NCBI RefSeq assembly: GCF_023701525.1
Contig: NZ_JAMQAW010000040.1
Location: 1 to 64,000 of the forward strand
Direction: 5' to 3'
DNA: 64,000 nt
DNA from: Streptomyces albipurpureus
GTDB lineage: Bacteria; Actinomycetota; Actinomycetes; Streptomycetales; Streptomycetaceae
Part shown: one piece after another, positions 46,171 to 55,793 of the stretch
Numbering within the stretch: position 1 is the first letter of the stretch
Layout: each line of letters begins with the position of its first letter
Notes under the pieces: model-generated
Database searches by the model: none
The model's input: the letters and a program-made list of their open reading frames with translations, nothing else
What the model was told of the DNA's origin: nothing
Position numbers and translations under genes: made by a program

Positions 46171-47229
46171 GTGACGACCTATGACGATCGAGCGAGCCTC
46201 ACAGACCTAACCACCACAGCGGATCGAATCCGCAGATCGGTGGAGGGTGTGATCGAGGGCAAGCCAGAGGTCGTACGGCTTTCGCTGACCGTGCTGCTCG
46301 CCGAGGGCCATCTTCTGATCGAGGATGTGCCAGGCGTGGGCAAGACCATGCTGGCCAAGGCGCTGGCGAGATCCATCGACTGTTCGGTACGACGGATCCA
46401 GTTCACACCGGACCTGCTGCCGTCCGACATCACCGGGGTGTCGATCTTCGACCAGCAGCAGCGCGACTTCGAGTTCAAACCGGGTGCGATCTTCGCCCAG
46501 ATCGTGATCGGCGACGAGATCAACCGCGCCTCGCCCAAAACGCAGTCAGCGCTGCTGGAGTCCATGGAGGAGCGCCAGGTCACCATCGACGGCAACAGCT
46601 ATGAACTGCCGAGCCCCTTCATGGTGGTGGCCACCCAGAACCCGGTGGAGATGGAGGGGACCTATCCCCTGCCGGAAGCCCAGCGGGACCGCTTCATGGC
46701 CCGGGTCTCCATCGGCTATCCCAGCGCCGAAGCCGAGCTCCAGATGCTCAGTGTGCACGGTGGCGCCTCTCCGCTCGATGACCTGCAACCGGTGGCCCAC
46801 GCCCACGACATCGTCAAACTGATCGACGCCGTGCGCAGTGTCCATGTCGCCGAGCCCGTGCGCCGCTACGCGGTGGAGCTGGTCTCAGCCACGCGCAACC
46901 ATCCGGATCTCAGGCTCGGAGCCTCGCCCCGGGCCACCCTCCATCTGCTGCGTGCCGCCAAGGCCACCGCCGCGTTGGCCAGGCGGGAGTACGCGCTGCC
47001 GGACGATGTCCAATCGCTGGTGGTTCAGGTGCTGGCGCACCGGTTGCTGCCGACGGCACAGGCGCAGTTGAACCGGCGGACCGCTGAGCAGGTGGTGCTG
47101 GAGATCCTGCAGCGCACCCCCGTGCCCACCGCGGAAGGCGCGGAGAGCGCCTACCTCACCGGCCGCCCGCCCGTCGGCCGCCCGCCCCAGCCGCTGTACG
47201 GTCAGCAGCCCGGCGCCCGGCGGTTGTGA
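46171..47229 (+). CDS. MoxR-family AAA+ ATPase
   Basis: 352 aa. Walker A is EDVPGVGKTMLAKAL, Walker B is IVIGDEINRASPKTQSALLESMEE, with sensor 1 in VVATQNPVEMEGTYPLPEAQRDRF and a C-terminal lid. MoxR ATPases act as chaperones that mature or activate partner protein complexes, often via VWA or DUF58 proteins encoded next to them, as here. The GTG start (VTTYDDRAS) follows GAGGAGGG; an earlier GTG at 46135 lacks a good site. The stop overlaps the DUF58 start. Confidence 0.93.
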   Translation: MTTYDDRASLTDLTTTADRIRRSVEGVIEGKPEVVRLSLTVLLAEGHLLIEDVPGVGKTMLAKALARSIDCSVRRIQFTPDLLPSDITGVSIFDQQQRDFEFKPGAIFAQIVIGDEINRASPKTQSALLESMEERQVTIDGNSYELPSPFMVVATQNPVEMEGTYPLPEAQRDRFMARVSIGYPSAEAELQMLSVHGGASPLDDLQPVAHAHDIVKLIDAVRSVHVAEPVRRYAVELVSATRNHPDLRLGASPRATLHLLRAAKATAALARREYALPDDVQSLVVQVLAHRLLPTAQAQLNRRTAEQVVLEILQRTPVPTAEGAESAYLTGRPPVGRPPQPLYGQQPGARRL

Positions 47230-48602
47230 TGTCCGCAGGGGGGCCCGCCCCAGTGGTGGACGCTGAAGGCGGTGCGAGCACGGACGCCACCGGGGTGTGG
47301 GCTGCCCTGGGCGGGCTGACCACACGGGGCCGATCGTTTCTCGCGGCCGGTGTGGCGGCGGCGATCTGCGCCTATGTCCTGGGGCAGAGCGATCTGCTGC
47401 GAGTGGGACTGTTGCTCACCGTGCTCCCGCTGGTCTGTGTGATCGTGCTCTACCGCACCCGCTACCGGGTGGCGGGCAGCCGACGGCTCGCGCCATCGCG
47501 GGTGCCCGCGGGGGAGGAAGCACGGGTGCATCTGCGGATGGACAACATCTCGCGGCTGCCCACCGGTCTGCTGATGCTCCAGGACCATGTGCCCTATGTG
47601 TTGGGGCCCCGGCCGCGGTTCGTTCTGGACCGGGTGGAGGCGGGTGGCAGGCGCGAGGTGTCCTACCGGGTGCGCTCGGACCTTCGGGGCCGCTACCCGC
47701 TGGGCCCCCTCCAACTGCGGCTGAACGACCCCTTCGGCATGTGCGAACTCACGCGCTCCTTCAGCGCCTTCGACACCCTCACCGTGATACCCCGGACCGA
47801 ACCACTGCCACCGGTACGGCTGATGGGCGACGCCTCGGGCTATGGCGACGGGCGACTGCGCTCACTCGCGCTCGCCGGTGACGACGATGTGATCCCCCGC
47901 AACTACCGCTACGGCGACGATCTACGTCGAGTGCACTGGCGCTCCACCGCGCGTTTCGGCGAGTTGATGGTGCGCCGTGAGGAGCAGCCGCAGCGGGCGC
48001 GGTGCACCGTGCTCCTCGACACCCGATACACCGCCTATGAGGGCTCGGGGCCCGATTCGGCCTTCGAGTGGGCCGTCTCGGGAGCCGCGTCCACCCTGGT
48101 GCACATCCTGGAGCGAGGCTTCGCGGTGCGACTCCTCACCGACACCGGGAGCTCAGTGCCCGGTGAGGGCACCGATGGCTTCACGACCTCGGCCCAGGAG
48201 TCGGCGGAGTCGGCGGGGCTGATGATGGACATGCTCGCGGTCGTCGACCACTCGGACGGCGACGGTCTGACGGCTGCCCACGAAGTGCTCCGCGGAGGGA
48301 GCGAGGGGCTGCTGATCGCCTTCTTCGGCGACCTCGACGACGAGCAGGCGGCGCTCGCGGGACGAATGCGCCAGCGCAGCAAAGCAGCTGTCGCCTTCGT
48401 CCTGGACAGCGAGAGCTGGATGTCCGGTGGGGCGCCGAGCCAAGCGGTGGTGGAGCGCGTCAGAGTGCTGCGCGAGACGGGTTGGACCGCGCTCGCGGTG
48501 GGTCCGGGGGCCTCGCTGCCCGCGCTGTGGCAGCAGGCGGGCCAACAGCGCCTCGACACCTCCAGCAGTGGTGTGCCCGGGACTCCGGGAGGCTGGTCAT
48601 GA
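47229..48602 (+). CDS. DUF58 (VWA-like) protein
   Basis: 457 aa. Two N-terminal membrane helices (FLAAGVAAAICAYVLG and LLRVGLLLTVLPLVCVIVLY) are followed by a beta-rich segment and the DUF58 core RNYRYGDDLRRVHWRSTARFGELMVRREEQ, a signature of the family. A VWA-like fold with a partial metal site (CTVLLDTR) follows. It is the expected partner of the adjacent MoxR ATPase. ATG 47229 overlaps the moxR stop (TGATG); a GTG 3 bp earlier is equally possible. The substrate is unknown, presumably cell-envelope related. Confidence 0.9.
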   Translation: MSAGGPAPVVDAEGGASTDATGVWAALGGLTTRGRSFLAAGVAAAICAYVLGQSDLLRVGLLLTVLPLVCVIVLYRTRYRVAGSRRLAPSRVPAGEEARVHLRMDNISRLPTGLLMLQDHVPYVLGPRPRFVLDRVEAGGRREVSYRVRSDLRGRYPLGPLQLRLNDPFGMCELTRSFSAFDTLTVIPRTEPLPPVRLMGDASGYGDGRLRSLALAGDDDVIPRNYRYGDDLRRVHWRSTARFGELMVRREEQPQRARCTVLLDTRYTAYEGSGPDSAFEWAVSGAASTLVHILERGFAVRLLTDTGSSVPGEGTDGFTTSAQESAESAGLMMDMLAVVDHSDGDGLTAAHEVLRGGSEGLLIAFFGDLDDEQAALAGRMRQRSKAAVAFVLDSESWMSGGAPSQAVVERVRVLRETGWTALAVGPGASLPALWQQAGQQRLDTSSSGVPGTPGGWS

Positions 48603-48618
48603 ACGGTGGGGGTAGGAC

Positions 48619-51045
48619 ATGAGCGGTCGCGGAAGGCTGGCACTGTGCGCCTACGCCGCCACCCTGATGACGGCGGCCGCGCTACTGCCGCTGCTGGACT
48701 CGCCCGGGTGGCTGGTGCAGGCGGCCGTGCTGCTGGCGATCCAGAGCGGAGTGGGCGCGGCGGCGCGGCGAGTACCGCTGGCCCGACCACTGACGGTGGT
48801 CCTGCAACTGCTCGTGGCGCTGGTCCTGCTGACGCTGGCCTTCGCCAGGGAGCAAGCGGTACTGGGGGTGATTCCGGGTCCCACGACGTTCACCTGGCTC
48901 GGTGACCTCTTGGCAGCGGGCGGCCAGGACATCGGACAGTTCGCCACCCCGGCTCCGGCCACCGACGGCATCCGGCTGATGGTGATCGGCGGAGTGCTGC
49001 TGATCGGCCTGCTGGTGGATGTGGTCGCGGTGACCTTCCGCAGCGCCGCTCCGGCGGGTCTGCCGCTCCTGGCGATGTACTCGGTCGCCGCGGGCCTCTC
49101 CGGCGGCGGAGCCAACTGGCTCTGGTTCCTCCTCGCCGCCTCCGGCTATCTGCTGCTCCTCCTGACGGAGGGCAGGGATCGGCTGTCGCAGTGGGGTCGG
49201 GTCTTCCGCGGCGCGCCTGCCAAACCGCCGCGCGGTGCGCGGGCCTTTGAACCAGACGACGGCGCTCCACAGGCACCGGTGCGCACGGGACGGCGCATCG
49301 GCGCCCTCGCCCTGGGTGTCGCACTCGTCGTACCAGCGGCGCTGCCGGCGTTGGACGGTGGTCTGCTGGCCGGGGTCGGGGCCACCGACGGTTCAGGGTC
49401 CGAAGGTGGTGGCACCATCACCGCCGTCAACCCCCTGGTGTCGCTCCAGGACAATCTCAATCAGTCCGACAACCGCGAGGTCATGCGTTACCGCACCAGT
49501 GCGCAGTCCACCGACGACCTCTATCTGCGGTTCGTGGCCCTCGACCGGTTCGACGGGACGACCTGGAAGTCTTCGGAACGCAAGGTCAAGGACGTGCCGG
49601 ATCGGCTGCCCCAGCCCCCCGGGCTGAGCGCAGCGGTGAAGACCACCGAGGTCAGGACCAACATCTCGGCCGCCGGCTACTACGAACAGAACTGGCTGCC
49701 GCTCCCCTACCCCGCGACAGAGGTGTCGATCGACGGCCGCTGGCGGTTCGAGCCCGAGGGCCGGACCGTGGTGGGCGACAGGGGCGAGGACACCCGGGAC
49801 GCCCGGTACTCCGTCAGCAGTCTGCTGGTGGAGCCGACAGCGGCACAGTTGGCGGACGCCCCACCCGCTCCGCCCAAGCTGCGGCGCGAGTACACCAAGG
49901 TGCCGGACACCCTTCCCGCTGTGGTGAAGGAGACCGCGGAGCGGGTGACCAAGAACGCGGCGAACGACCACGAGCGGGCGGTGATGCTCCAGGACTGGTT
50001 CGCCACGAGCGGTGGCTTCACCTATGACACCCAGGTGCAGTCCGGTACGGGGGTGAACGCGATCACGCGTTTCCTCCGGGAGAAGCAGGGCTTCTGCATC
50101 CACTTCTCGTTCTCGATGGCCGCGATGGCACGGACGCTGGGGATACCGGCGAGGGTCGCCGTGGGCTTCACCCCCGGCGCGCCCGGCACGGACGGCACCG
50201 TCTCGGTCACGGTGAAGGACGCGCACGCCTGGCCCGAGCTGTACTTCGAGGGAGTGGGGTGGACCCGCTTCGAGCCCACCCCCAGCCGGGGGAATGTACC
50301 CGGGTACGCACAGCCGGAGGCACCCGCCGGGTCGCCGAGCAGCCCGGCCCAGCCCGAGGCGACAGCATCGGATGAGCCTTCGGTGACCCCGTCGACATCC
50401 GACAGCTGTACGACCGAGCTGCGGCGGCTCGGTGAGTGCGGCGCCGGCACCCCGCAGGACCTCGCCACACCGACCGACTCGGGAACTTCGGCGGGAACCG
50501 TGGTGCTGACCGGTCTGACCGTACTGGCCGCTGTGGCGGTGCCACTCCTGCCGATGCTCTGGCGCCTGCGAACCCGACTGCGACGACTGGGCTCAGGGGG
50601 CCGTACGGAGACCGCTGCCCGGGCCCGGACACTGGGCGCTTGGCTGGAGGTCTCGGACACCGCATGGGACTACGGCATCCCGCCCCAGGAGTCCCAAACC
50701 CCGCGGAAAGCGGCGGCCAGGATCGTCGAGCTGGGGAAGCTGGAGGGCGACGCGGCGAGCGCCGTGCAGCGGATCGCGAGTGCGGTCGAGCAGGTGCTGT
50801 ACGCCCCCCGGCCCTACCCGGTCGCAGGACTGGCTGAGGACGCCGAACGCGTCCGGGCCGGTCTACGGGCAGGGGTGGGCCGAGCGACCCGGCTCAGGGC
50901 ATTGCTCCTGCCCCGATCGACCGTCCGGGTGATGTGGGCGGCTTCAGCGCGCTGGCTGGACTTGACCGATCGATGGCGAGCCAGTCGATGGTCTCCAGCA
51001 GGTTGGCCGACCCTACTGCGCCGCCCATCCCGAGAACGGGGCTGA
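48619..51045 (+). CDS. TgpA-type membrane transglutaminase-like protein
   Basis: 808 aa, DUF3488/TgpA family. About six N-terminal helices (1-260) precede an extracytoplasmic transglutaminase-like domain. The catalytic Cys493 is in EKQGFCIHFSFSMAAMAR, His536 in VKDAHAWPELYFEG, and the acidic residue in GWTRFEPTP. An Ala/Ser/Pro-rich linker, a further helix (VVLTGLTVLAAVAVPLLPMLW) and a cytoplasmic DUF4129-like tail follow. The moxR-DUF58-tgpA order is widespread in bacteria; the proteins are thought to act together at the envelope, but the reaction is not settled. Start 17 bp after the DUF58 stop, with GGTAGGAC upstream. Confidence 0.92.
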   Translation: MSGRGRLALCAYAATLMTAAALLPLLDSPGWLVQAAVLLAIQSGVGAAARRVPLARPLTVVLQLLVALVLLTLAFAREQAVLGVIPGPTTFTWLGDLLAAGGQDIGQFATPAPATDGIRLMVIGGVLLIGLLVDVVAVTFRSAAPAGLPLLAMYSVAAGLSGGGANWLWFLLAASGYLLLLLTEGRDRLSQWGRVFRGAPAKPPRGARAFEPDDGAPQAPVRTGRRIGALALGVALVVPAALPALDGGLLAGVGATDGSGSEGGGTITAVNPLVSLQDNLNQSDNREVMRYRTSAQSTDDLYLRFVALDRFDGTTWKSSERKVKDVPDRLPQPPGLSAAVKTTEVRTNISAAGYYEQNWLPLPYPATEVSIDGRWRFEPEGRTVVGDRGEDTRDARYSVSSLLVEPTAAQLADAPPAPPKLRREYTKVPDTLPAVVKETAERVTKNAANDHERAVMLQDWFATSGGFTYDTQVQSGTGVNAITRFLREKQGFCIHFSFSMAAMARTLGIPARVAVGFTPGAPGTDGTVSVTVKDAHAWPELYFEGVGWTRFEPTPSRGNVPGYAQPEAPAGSPSSPAQPEATASDEPSVTPSTSDSCTTELRRLGECGAGTPQDLATPTDSGTSAGTVVLTGLTVLAAVAVPLLPMLWRLRTRLRRLGSGGRTETAARARTLGAWLEVSDTAWDYGIPPQESQTPRKAAARIVELGKLEGDAASAVQRIASAVEQVLYAPRPYPVAGLAEDAERVRAGLRAGVGRATRLRALLLPRSTVRVMWAASARWLDLTDRWRASRWSPAGWPTLLRRPSRERG

Positions 51046-51070
51046 GCGGGCGCGAGAGGACAGCGGGCGA

Positions 51071-51101
51071 GGGCCGACGCGGTAGGGAAGAGCGTCGGCC
51101 C
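51071..51101 (+). terminator. tgpA terminator
   Basis: A perfect 10-bp stem (GGGCCGACGC, 51071-51080, with 51092-51101) and an 11-nt loop, 25 bp after the tgpA stop. A second hairpin (CCGGTCCCC/GGGGACCGG, 51100-51131) follows at once. Confidence 0.75.
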
Positions 51102-51734
51102 GGTCCCCTGGGCCCAGGCCCCGGGGACCGGGGACAAGCCGGGGCAGGGTGGCTGCGGCTGGGCCGGGCAGGGACGGTCGCGAAGGGGGAGCCACCGCGG
51201 TGGATGAGGCGGGTTGAGCCGTCGGGAGCCCAGGAGGCGCTGGTGGCTTCACCGAGGCGGCTGGAGGGCTGGGGCAGGGGCCGGACGGCACCAGGCACAG
51301 GGACATACGGGGCACGGGGAGTGCACTTCTGTGGGAACGGTCCCAACGGCTGGAGCACCCCTGTTCGACCTGCGCGATCGCAGCCGGATGTCTCTCTGCC
51401 GGCCGGAGGCAACGCAATGAGTCGGCCAGAGCCATCAAATCCGGCGGATGCTCCCACCAGCAGGGTGTCCGCGGTGGGAGGTCGACCCTGTGCACCGGGC
51501 AGGGATGCCGGTCGTGTCGATGTGTCGGTCGGCCGAAAGAGCTACCGATGGCCAGCGGCAGCCTTGGGGCACCAGCGCCAGAAGGCCCCATTCCACACGA
51601 GATGACGGCACAGCGCGTGCATGCCGAGGAGTCAGAGGCGCACCCTGAGCAGCACCGATGGCGGGCGTCGGCGATGGGGAAAACCGATCGGATCAGGGCG
51701 CCCATTCAGGCAGGTCCGGTCAGCTCCAGCCGGC

Positions 51735-51751
51735 GTTCTGTCCGACAGAAC
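51735..51751. promoter_or_regulatory. 17-bp palindrome in spacer
   Basis: GTTCTGTCCGACAGAAC has perfect 8-bp arms around one base. No gene start is close by (the DUF3040 stop is about 150 bp away). It is not the GAAC-N4-GTTC SOS box. Function unknown. Confidence 0.3.
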
Positions 51752-51864
51752 CTGCGCAAAGCCGAGATCGATAGACCCCGGCCAAGCGTCGCAGGGCGGA
51801 TCGATGGCGCCTTACCGTACTCATCCGAGCCAGGAGCTGAGCGCGGGCACCGACGGCCAACAAA

Positions 51865-51886
51865 GCCGGCCCGGTCTCGGGCCGGC
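51865..51886 (-). terminator. DUF3040 gene terminator
   Basis: GCCGGCCCG and CGGGCCGGC (9 bp) around a GTCT loop, 12 bp beyond the DUF3040 stop on the minus strand. Confidence 0.65.
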
Positions 51887-51898
51887 AGGATCAGCTAC

Positions 51899-52306
51899 TC
51901 AGTGGCCTTGCTCATCGCGGCGGCGCTGCCACCGCTCCTCGATCCGGTTCATCATCGACTTACGCTGACGAGACTGACGGGGCTGGCTGCGGGCACCCGC
52001 TGCCGCATCCCCCAGGGTCTGTTGCTCACCCGGCTTGGGCGCCTTGCGCCATCCGGTGACCGCCAGGACCGCACAGCCCAGCATGACGAGGAACCCCACC
52101 ACGCTGATCCAGATCTCCTGTGCGACCATTCCGGCCATGAGGAGCGCGATACCCACCAGGAAGCCCGCGACCGCTTGGTAGACCCGTCGCCGGGTGTACG
52201 TACGCAGCCCGCTTCCCTCAAGCGCTGTAGCGAACTTGGGATCTTCGGCGTACAGCGCTCGCTCCATCTGCTCGAGCATTCGCTGCTCGTGCTCCGAGAG
52301 CGGCAC
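51899..52306 (-). CDS. DUF3040 small membrane protein
   Basis: 135 aa. It begins with the conserved DUF3040 motif MPLSEHEQRMLEQMERALYAEDPKFA, followed by two hydrophobic helices (YQAVAGFLVGIALLMAGMVA and IWISVVGFLVMLGCAVLAVTGW) and a basic Arg/Gln-rich tail. Very common in actinobacteria with no assigned function; the N-terminal helix probably lies in the cytoplasm. Its stop is followed by a hairpin. Confidence 0.93.
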   Translation of the reverse strand: MPLSEHEQRMLEQMERALYAEDPKFATALEGSGLRTYTRRRVYQAVAGFLVGIALLMAGMVAQEIWISVVGFLVMLGCAVLAVTGWRKAPKPGEQQTLGDAAAGARSQPRQSRQRKSMMNRIEERWQRRRDEQGH

Positions 52307-52555
52307 GGAGTCCTCCTAGTCGTCGGCCGCGGGGGCGACCGTTTGCGGCCCTTTCAGGATAGGCAGGGAATCGCCCCCGTGAAACCCGCCCACTACGCCA
52401 ATTCGCCAGCTTGGGCCGCCACGGCGGCTTTGGCTGTTGAGGCGTAGATTCCCCAACCTCCGATCCGTCATGCCGGATGGTGTCCTTCGATCATACGGGG
52501 CGATCGACACGATCGGGGGGTCTGTGGCGTACTCCATCTGCTGCTACGCCCCTGA

Positions 52556-53338
52556 TCAGGCGCGCTTCTCACCCAGGACATGCAGCTGAGAGGCGACGGA
52601 GTGGAAAGCGGATAGCTCAGCCGCGGCCGCCTCAAGCTTGAGGAGCGCGTCAAGAGCGCCGGGTTCGGTGTCCACCAGCACCCCGGGAACCAGATCGGCG
52701 AAGACTCGAACGCCGTGCACCGCCCCGACCTCCACACCCGCCTCCCCACACAGCTCCGTGAGCTGCTCGGCGGTGAAACGTCGGGGTACCGGGTCACCGT
52801 CGCCCCAGCGGCCTGCGGGGTCCGTCAGGGCCCGACGGGCCTCCGCGAAGTGGCCGGCGATGGCCCGGGCGATGACGGCGCCACCGAGCCCGGCCGCCAG
52901 CAGGCTGATCGCGCCCGCCGGACGCAGCGCGTCCACCGCGTTGCGCACGCCCTCGCCGGGATCGTCCACGTACTCCAGCACCCCATGGCAGAGGACCACG
53001 TCAAAGGCTTCGCGCTCGACCACGTCGAAGAGGCCGTGGACATCGCCCTGCACACCCTGGACGCGGTCGGCGACCCCCGCCTCGGCGGCGCGCCGCTCCA
53101 GCGCGAAGAGCGCGTTCGGACTGGGGTCGACCACGGTGACACGGTGACCGAGCTGGGCGACGGGCACGGCGAAGGACCCGCTGCCACCGCCGGTGTCGAG
53201 GACGTCAAGGGTGTCCGTGCCGGTGGCCTTGACCCGGCGATCCAGAGCGTCTTTCACGACCTCCCAGACCACAGAGGTGCGCAGCGAGGCACGGGGAGGG
53301 CGCGGTGGGGTCTCCCCACGGGGGGACTGGTCCGGCAC
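52556..53338 (-). CDS. SAM-dependent class I methyltransferase
   Basis: 260 aa. The SAM-binding motif I is VLDTGGGSGSFAVPVAQLGHRVTVVDPSP, the acidic loop follows, and motif IV is EAFDVVLCHGVLEYVDDPGEGVRNAVDALRPAG. The C-terminal part resembles CmoA/Tam-like small-molecule methyltransferases, for example RFTAEQLTELCGEAGVEVGAVHGVRVFADLVPG. The acceptor is unknown. GTG start at 53338. Unlinked to its neighbours by operon structure: 249 bp to DUF3040, 614 bp of spacer upstream. Confidence 0.9.
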   Translation of the reverse strand: MPDQSPRGETPPRPPRASLRTSVVWEVVKDALDRRVKATGTDTLDVLDTGGGSGSFAVPVAQLGHRVTVVDPSPNALFALERRAAEAGVADRVQGVQGDVHGLFDVVEREAFDVVLCHGVLEYVDDPGEGVRNAVDALRPAGAISLLAAGLGGAVIARAIAGHFAEARRALTDPAGRWGDGDPVPRRFTAEQLTELCGEAGVEVGAVHGVRVFADLVPGVLVDTEPGALDALLKLEAAAAELSAFHSVASQLHVLGEKRA

Positions 53339-53952
<614 letters not shown>

Positions 53953-53954
<2 letters not shown>

Positions 53955-54633
53955 ATTGGTTTACCTGGTTTACCTCGGCTGCCAGCGGTTGCGGCACCTC
54001 AACCCCTTCCAGGACCTCCTCCAGCACCGCGGGGGCCTCCGGTTCCACCGGCCCAGCCTCCAACGGGTCGCCGGGACGGCTCTCCCTCGGCTTGGGGAGG
54101 ACCGGTTGGGCCAGCAGCATCCGCTCGACGAGCCGCAGGAACATGGCCGCGTCGCGCAGTAGTTCATCGGCATCGCGGACGCTTGCCGCGTCGCGTATAC
54201 CGGCCTCGGCGCGCGCTCGACGGCCGGCGCCCGAAGCGAACAGGGCACTCCACTCGGAGAGTTCCGGCGCGGCCTCGGGAAGGAGCTCCCAAGCGCTGCG
54301 GATGCCCGCCCTGCGACTACCGCGACCACCGCGGGCGACGGTTCCCCGAGTGCGGGAAGCGGCAGGCGGGTTGTCGGGGTAGCCGCGCACGGCAAGCACC
54401 GCGGCGGCCGTGCGCAGGGCGGCCAGATGCGCCGTGGCGTACCGCTCGTTGGGCACATCCAGGGTGGCCGCCTCATCCAAGCCGTTTCGGGCCTGGCTGA
54501 GCAGATCGAGGGCTGCGGGCGGTGCCGAAGCACGCCGCAGGACGGGGTGCACATCGCTCGCGGGCCCGGTCAGTGAGGGGACAGGGCCGGTGGCACGACG
54601 CCGGTGTGCGGCTGCCGCGTGGTTGTTGGCCAT
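53953..54633 (-). CDS. SAV_6107-like HEPN protein
   Basis: 226 aa. A disordered Ala/His/Arg-rich N terminus precedes a helical HEPN domain of the SAV_6107 family (Pfam group named after a Streptomyces avermitilis protein): ALDLLSQARNGLDEAATLD, NERYATAHLAALRTAAAVLAVRG, later helices with WELLPEAAPELSEWSALFASGAGRRARAEAG and RDADELLRDAAMFLRLVERML. RYATAH (64-69) fits the R-x4-H motif of ribonuclease HEPN domains. Whether it is catalytic is not known. Acidic linker and a VNQVNQ end. GGAGG lies before ATG 54633. Divergent from the palindrome-controlled operon. Confidence 0.85.
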
Positions 54634-54746
54634 GACGAACCTCCTGTCGTCGTGTGACGGCACTGTGGCCGTATGCATCCATCGTGAGGGGCCCCACTGA
54701 CAATCGGCCCTGACCTGGACTTTTGCCGCAATCCTGGGTTCGCTAT

Positions 54747-54778
54747 AGTTTTTGAACTGACTGGTCAGTTCAAAAACT
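54747..54778. promoter_or_regulatory. Perfect 32-bp palindromic operator
   Basis: AGTTTTTGAACTGAC and its complement flank a central TG (54747-54761, 54764-54778). It is unusually AT-rich for this genome. It overlaps a -10-like TATAGT (54744-54749) and lies just before the ATPase gene. The 15-bp arms suit a TetR dimer pair, and the operon encodes a TetR regulator at its end, so autoregulation is the simplest model. Confidence 0.75.
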
Positions 54779-54788
54779 GGGAGGGTGC

Positions 54789-55793
54789 GTGGACAGGCCG
54801 CGCGGGGCAGCCGTCATCGCCGGAGGACTTGGGCTCAAGGGACCCCGAGGCTGGGCGTTTCGTTCGGTGGACATCGACGTCGAGCCCGGGTCGCTCCTGG
54901 CGATCGAGGGCCCGTCAGGCTCAGGACGCACCTGCCTCCTGCTCGCGCTCACCGGCCGCATGCGGCTCACCGAGGGCCATGCCGAGGTCGGCGGATTGCC
55001 GATGCCGCGCCGGATGGCAGCCGTACGGAGGATCAGCGCCCTCGGCCATGTACCGGGGGTGAGTGAGCTCGATCCGGCACTGACCGTCGCTGAGCATCTG
55101 CGCGAACGTGCCCTCCTTCGGCGCCGCTTCGATGGCTCGCTACCCGAGTTGTTCCGCGGCCTTCTGCGCCCCCGTGCCGAACGAGCAGCCGATGCCCAGC
55201 GGCAGATCGACGAGGCCTTGGACGCATCCGGCCTGGCCCTGGGTGAGTTGCCGGCTCAGGGGCGCACTCCGGTGCGTGACCTGGAACGGCTGGAGGCCCT
55301 ACGGCTCTCCGTTGCGCTCGCGCTGATCGGCCGACCCCGGCTTCTCGCCGTCGATGACACCGATCTCAAGCTCTCCGGCAGCGAACGGCTCGCCGTCTGG
55401 CAACTGCTGCGGTCGGTCGCGGATTCGGGCACCACCGTGGTCGCGGTCTCCAGCGAAGCCCCGGCGGACGCAATCGTGGTCAACACCGCGACAACCACGG
55501 CCACCACCTCGCCGAGCGCGCCCACAGCGATCGCTTCAACGGGACCCGGAAGGGGTCCGTCCAACGACGCCCGCGCCACCGCCCCCCGCACTCTCCAGCC
55601 CTGCGCCGCGGACAAGAGCGCTGCAGCCAAGAGCGGCGAGAGCGGCGAGAGCGGCGAGAGCGGCGAGAGCGGCGAGAGCGGCGAGAGCGGCGAGAGCGGC
55701 GAGACGAACGTACAGAACACGGGGACCGGACAGAACCCGCAGACCGGGCAGGGGGTGACGGCAGATGCGTTCGCCGAGGCTGGCCGCGCTTGA
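54789..55793 (+). CDS. Degenerate ABC-type ATPase, first gene of YhgE operon
   Basis: 334 aa. An ABC ATPase scaffold (IEGPSGSGRTCLLLALTGRM at about 39-58) in which the Walker A lysine is Arg47. No LSGGQ signature is visible (VRDLERLEALRLSVALAL in its place), Walker B ends VDD (189-190) where Glu is expected, and the H-loop position reads VSS. It is therefore probably not a normal hydrolysing ATPase, although it may bind nucleotide. The C-terminal tail is low complexity: a Thr/Ala/Pro linker and eight Gly-Glu-Ser units (about 282-305). GTG start with GGGAGG. It overlaps the YhgE gene by 29 bp, so the two products are coupled. Confidence 0.85.
   Translation: MDRPRGAAVIAGGLGLKGPRGWAFRSVDIDVEPGSLLAIEGPSGSGRTCLLLALTGRMRLTEGHAEVGGLPMPRRMAAVRRISALGHVPGVSELDPALTVAEHLRERALLRRRFDGSLPELFRGLLRPRAERAADAQRQIDEALDASGLALGELPAQGRTPVRDLERLEALRLSVALALIGRPRLLAVDDTDLKLSGSERLAVWQLLRSVADSGTTVVAVSSEAPADAIVVNTATTTATTSPSAPTAIASTGPGRGPSNDARATAPRTLQPCAADKSAAAKSGESGESGESGESGESGESGESGETNVQNTGTGQNPQTGQGVTADAFAEAGRA
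55632..55703 (+). repeat. 8 x 9-bp tandem repeat encoding (Ser-Gly-Glu)n
   Basis: Eight exact copies of AGCGGCGAG in frame with the ATPase gene. The repeat is a multiple of three, so changes in copy number keep the reading frame. Confidence 0.92.

Larger units (their letters stand above)
51046..51898. other. Long spacer, no gene recognised
   Basis: 853 bp between convergent tgpA and the DUF3040 gene. It contains tgpA terminator hairpins (51071-51131), a 17-bp palindrome (51735-51751) and the DUF3040 terminator (51865-51886). Open frames on both strands (such as minus 51013-51705) are Arg/Pro/Ser-rich without motifs. I checked for RNase P, tmRNA and 6S hallmarks by eye and saw none. Confidence 0.45.

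Noticed and set aside
51013..51705. 230-codon minus-strand frame after tgpA
   Set aside because: Overlaps the tgpA end and its terminator, has no motif and no ribosome-binding site.
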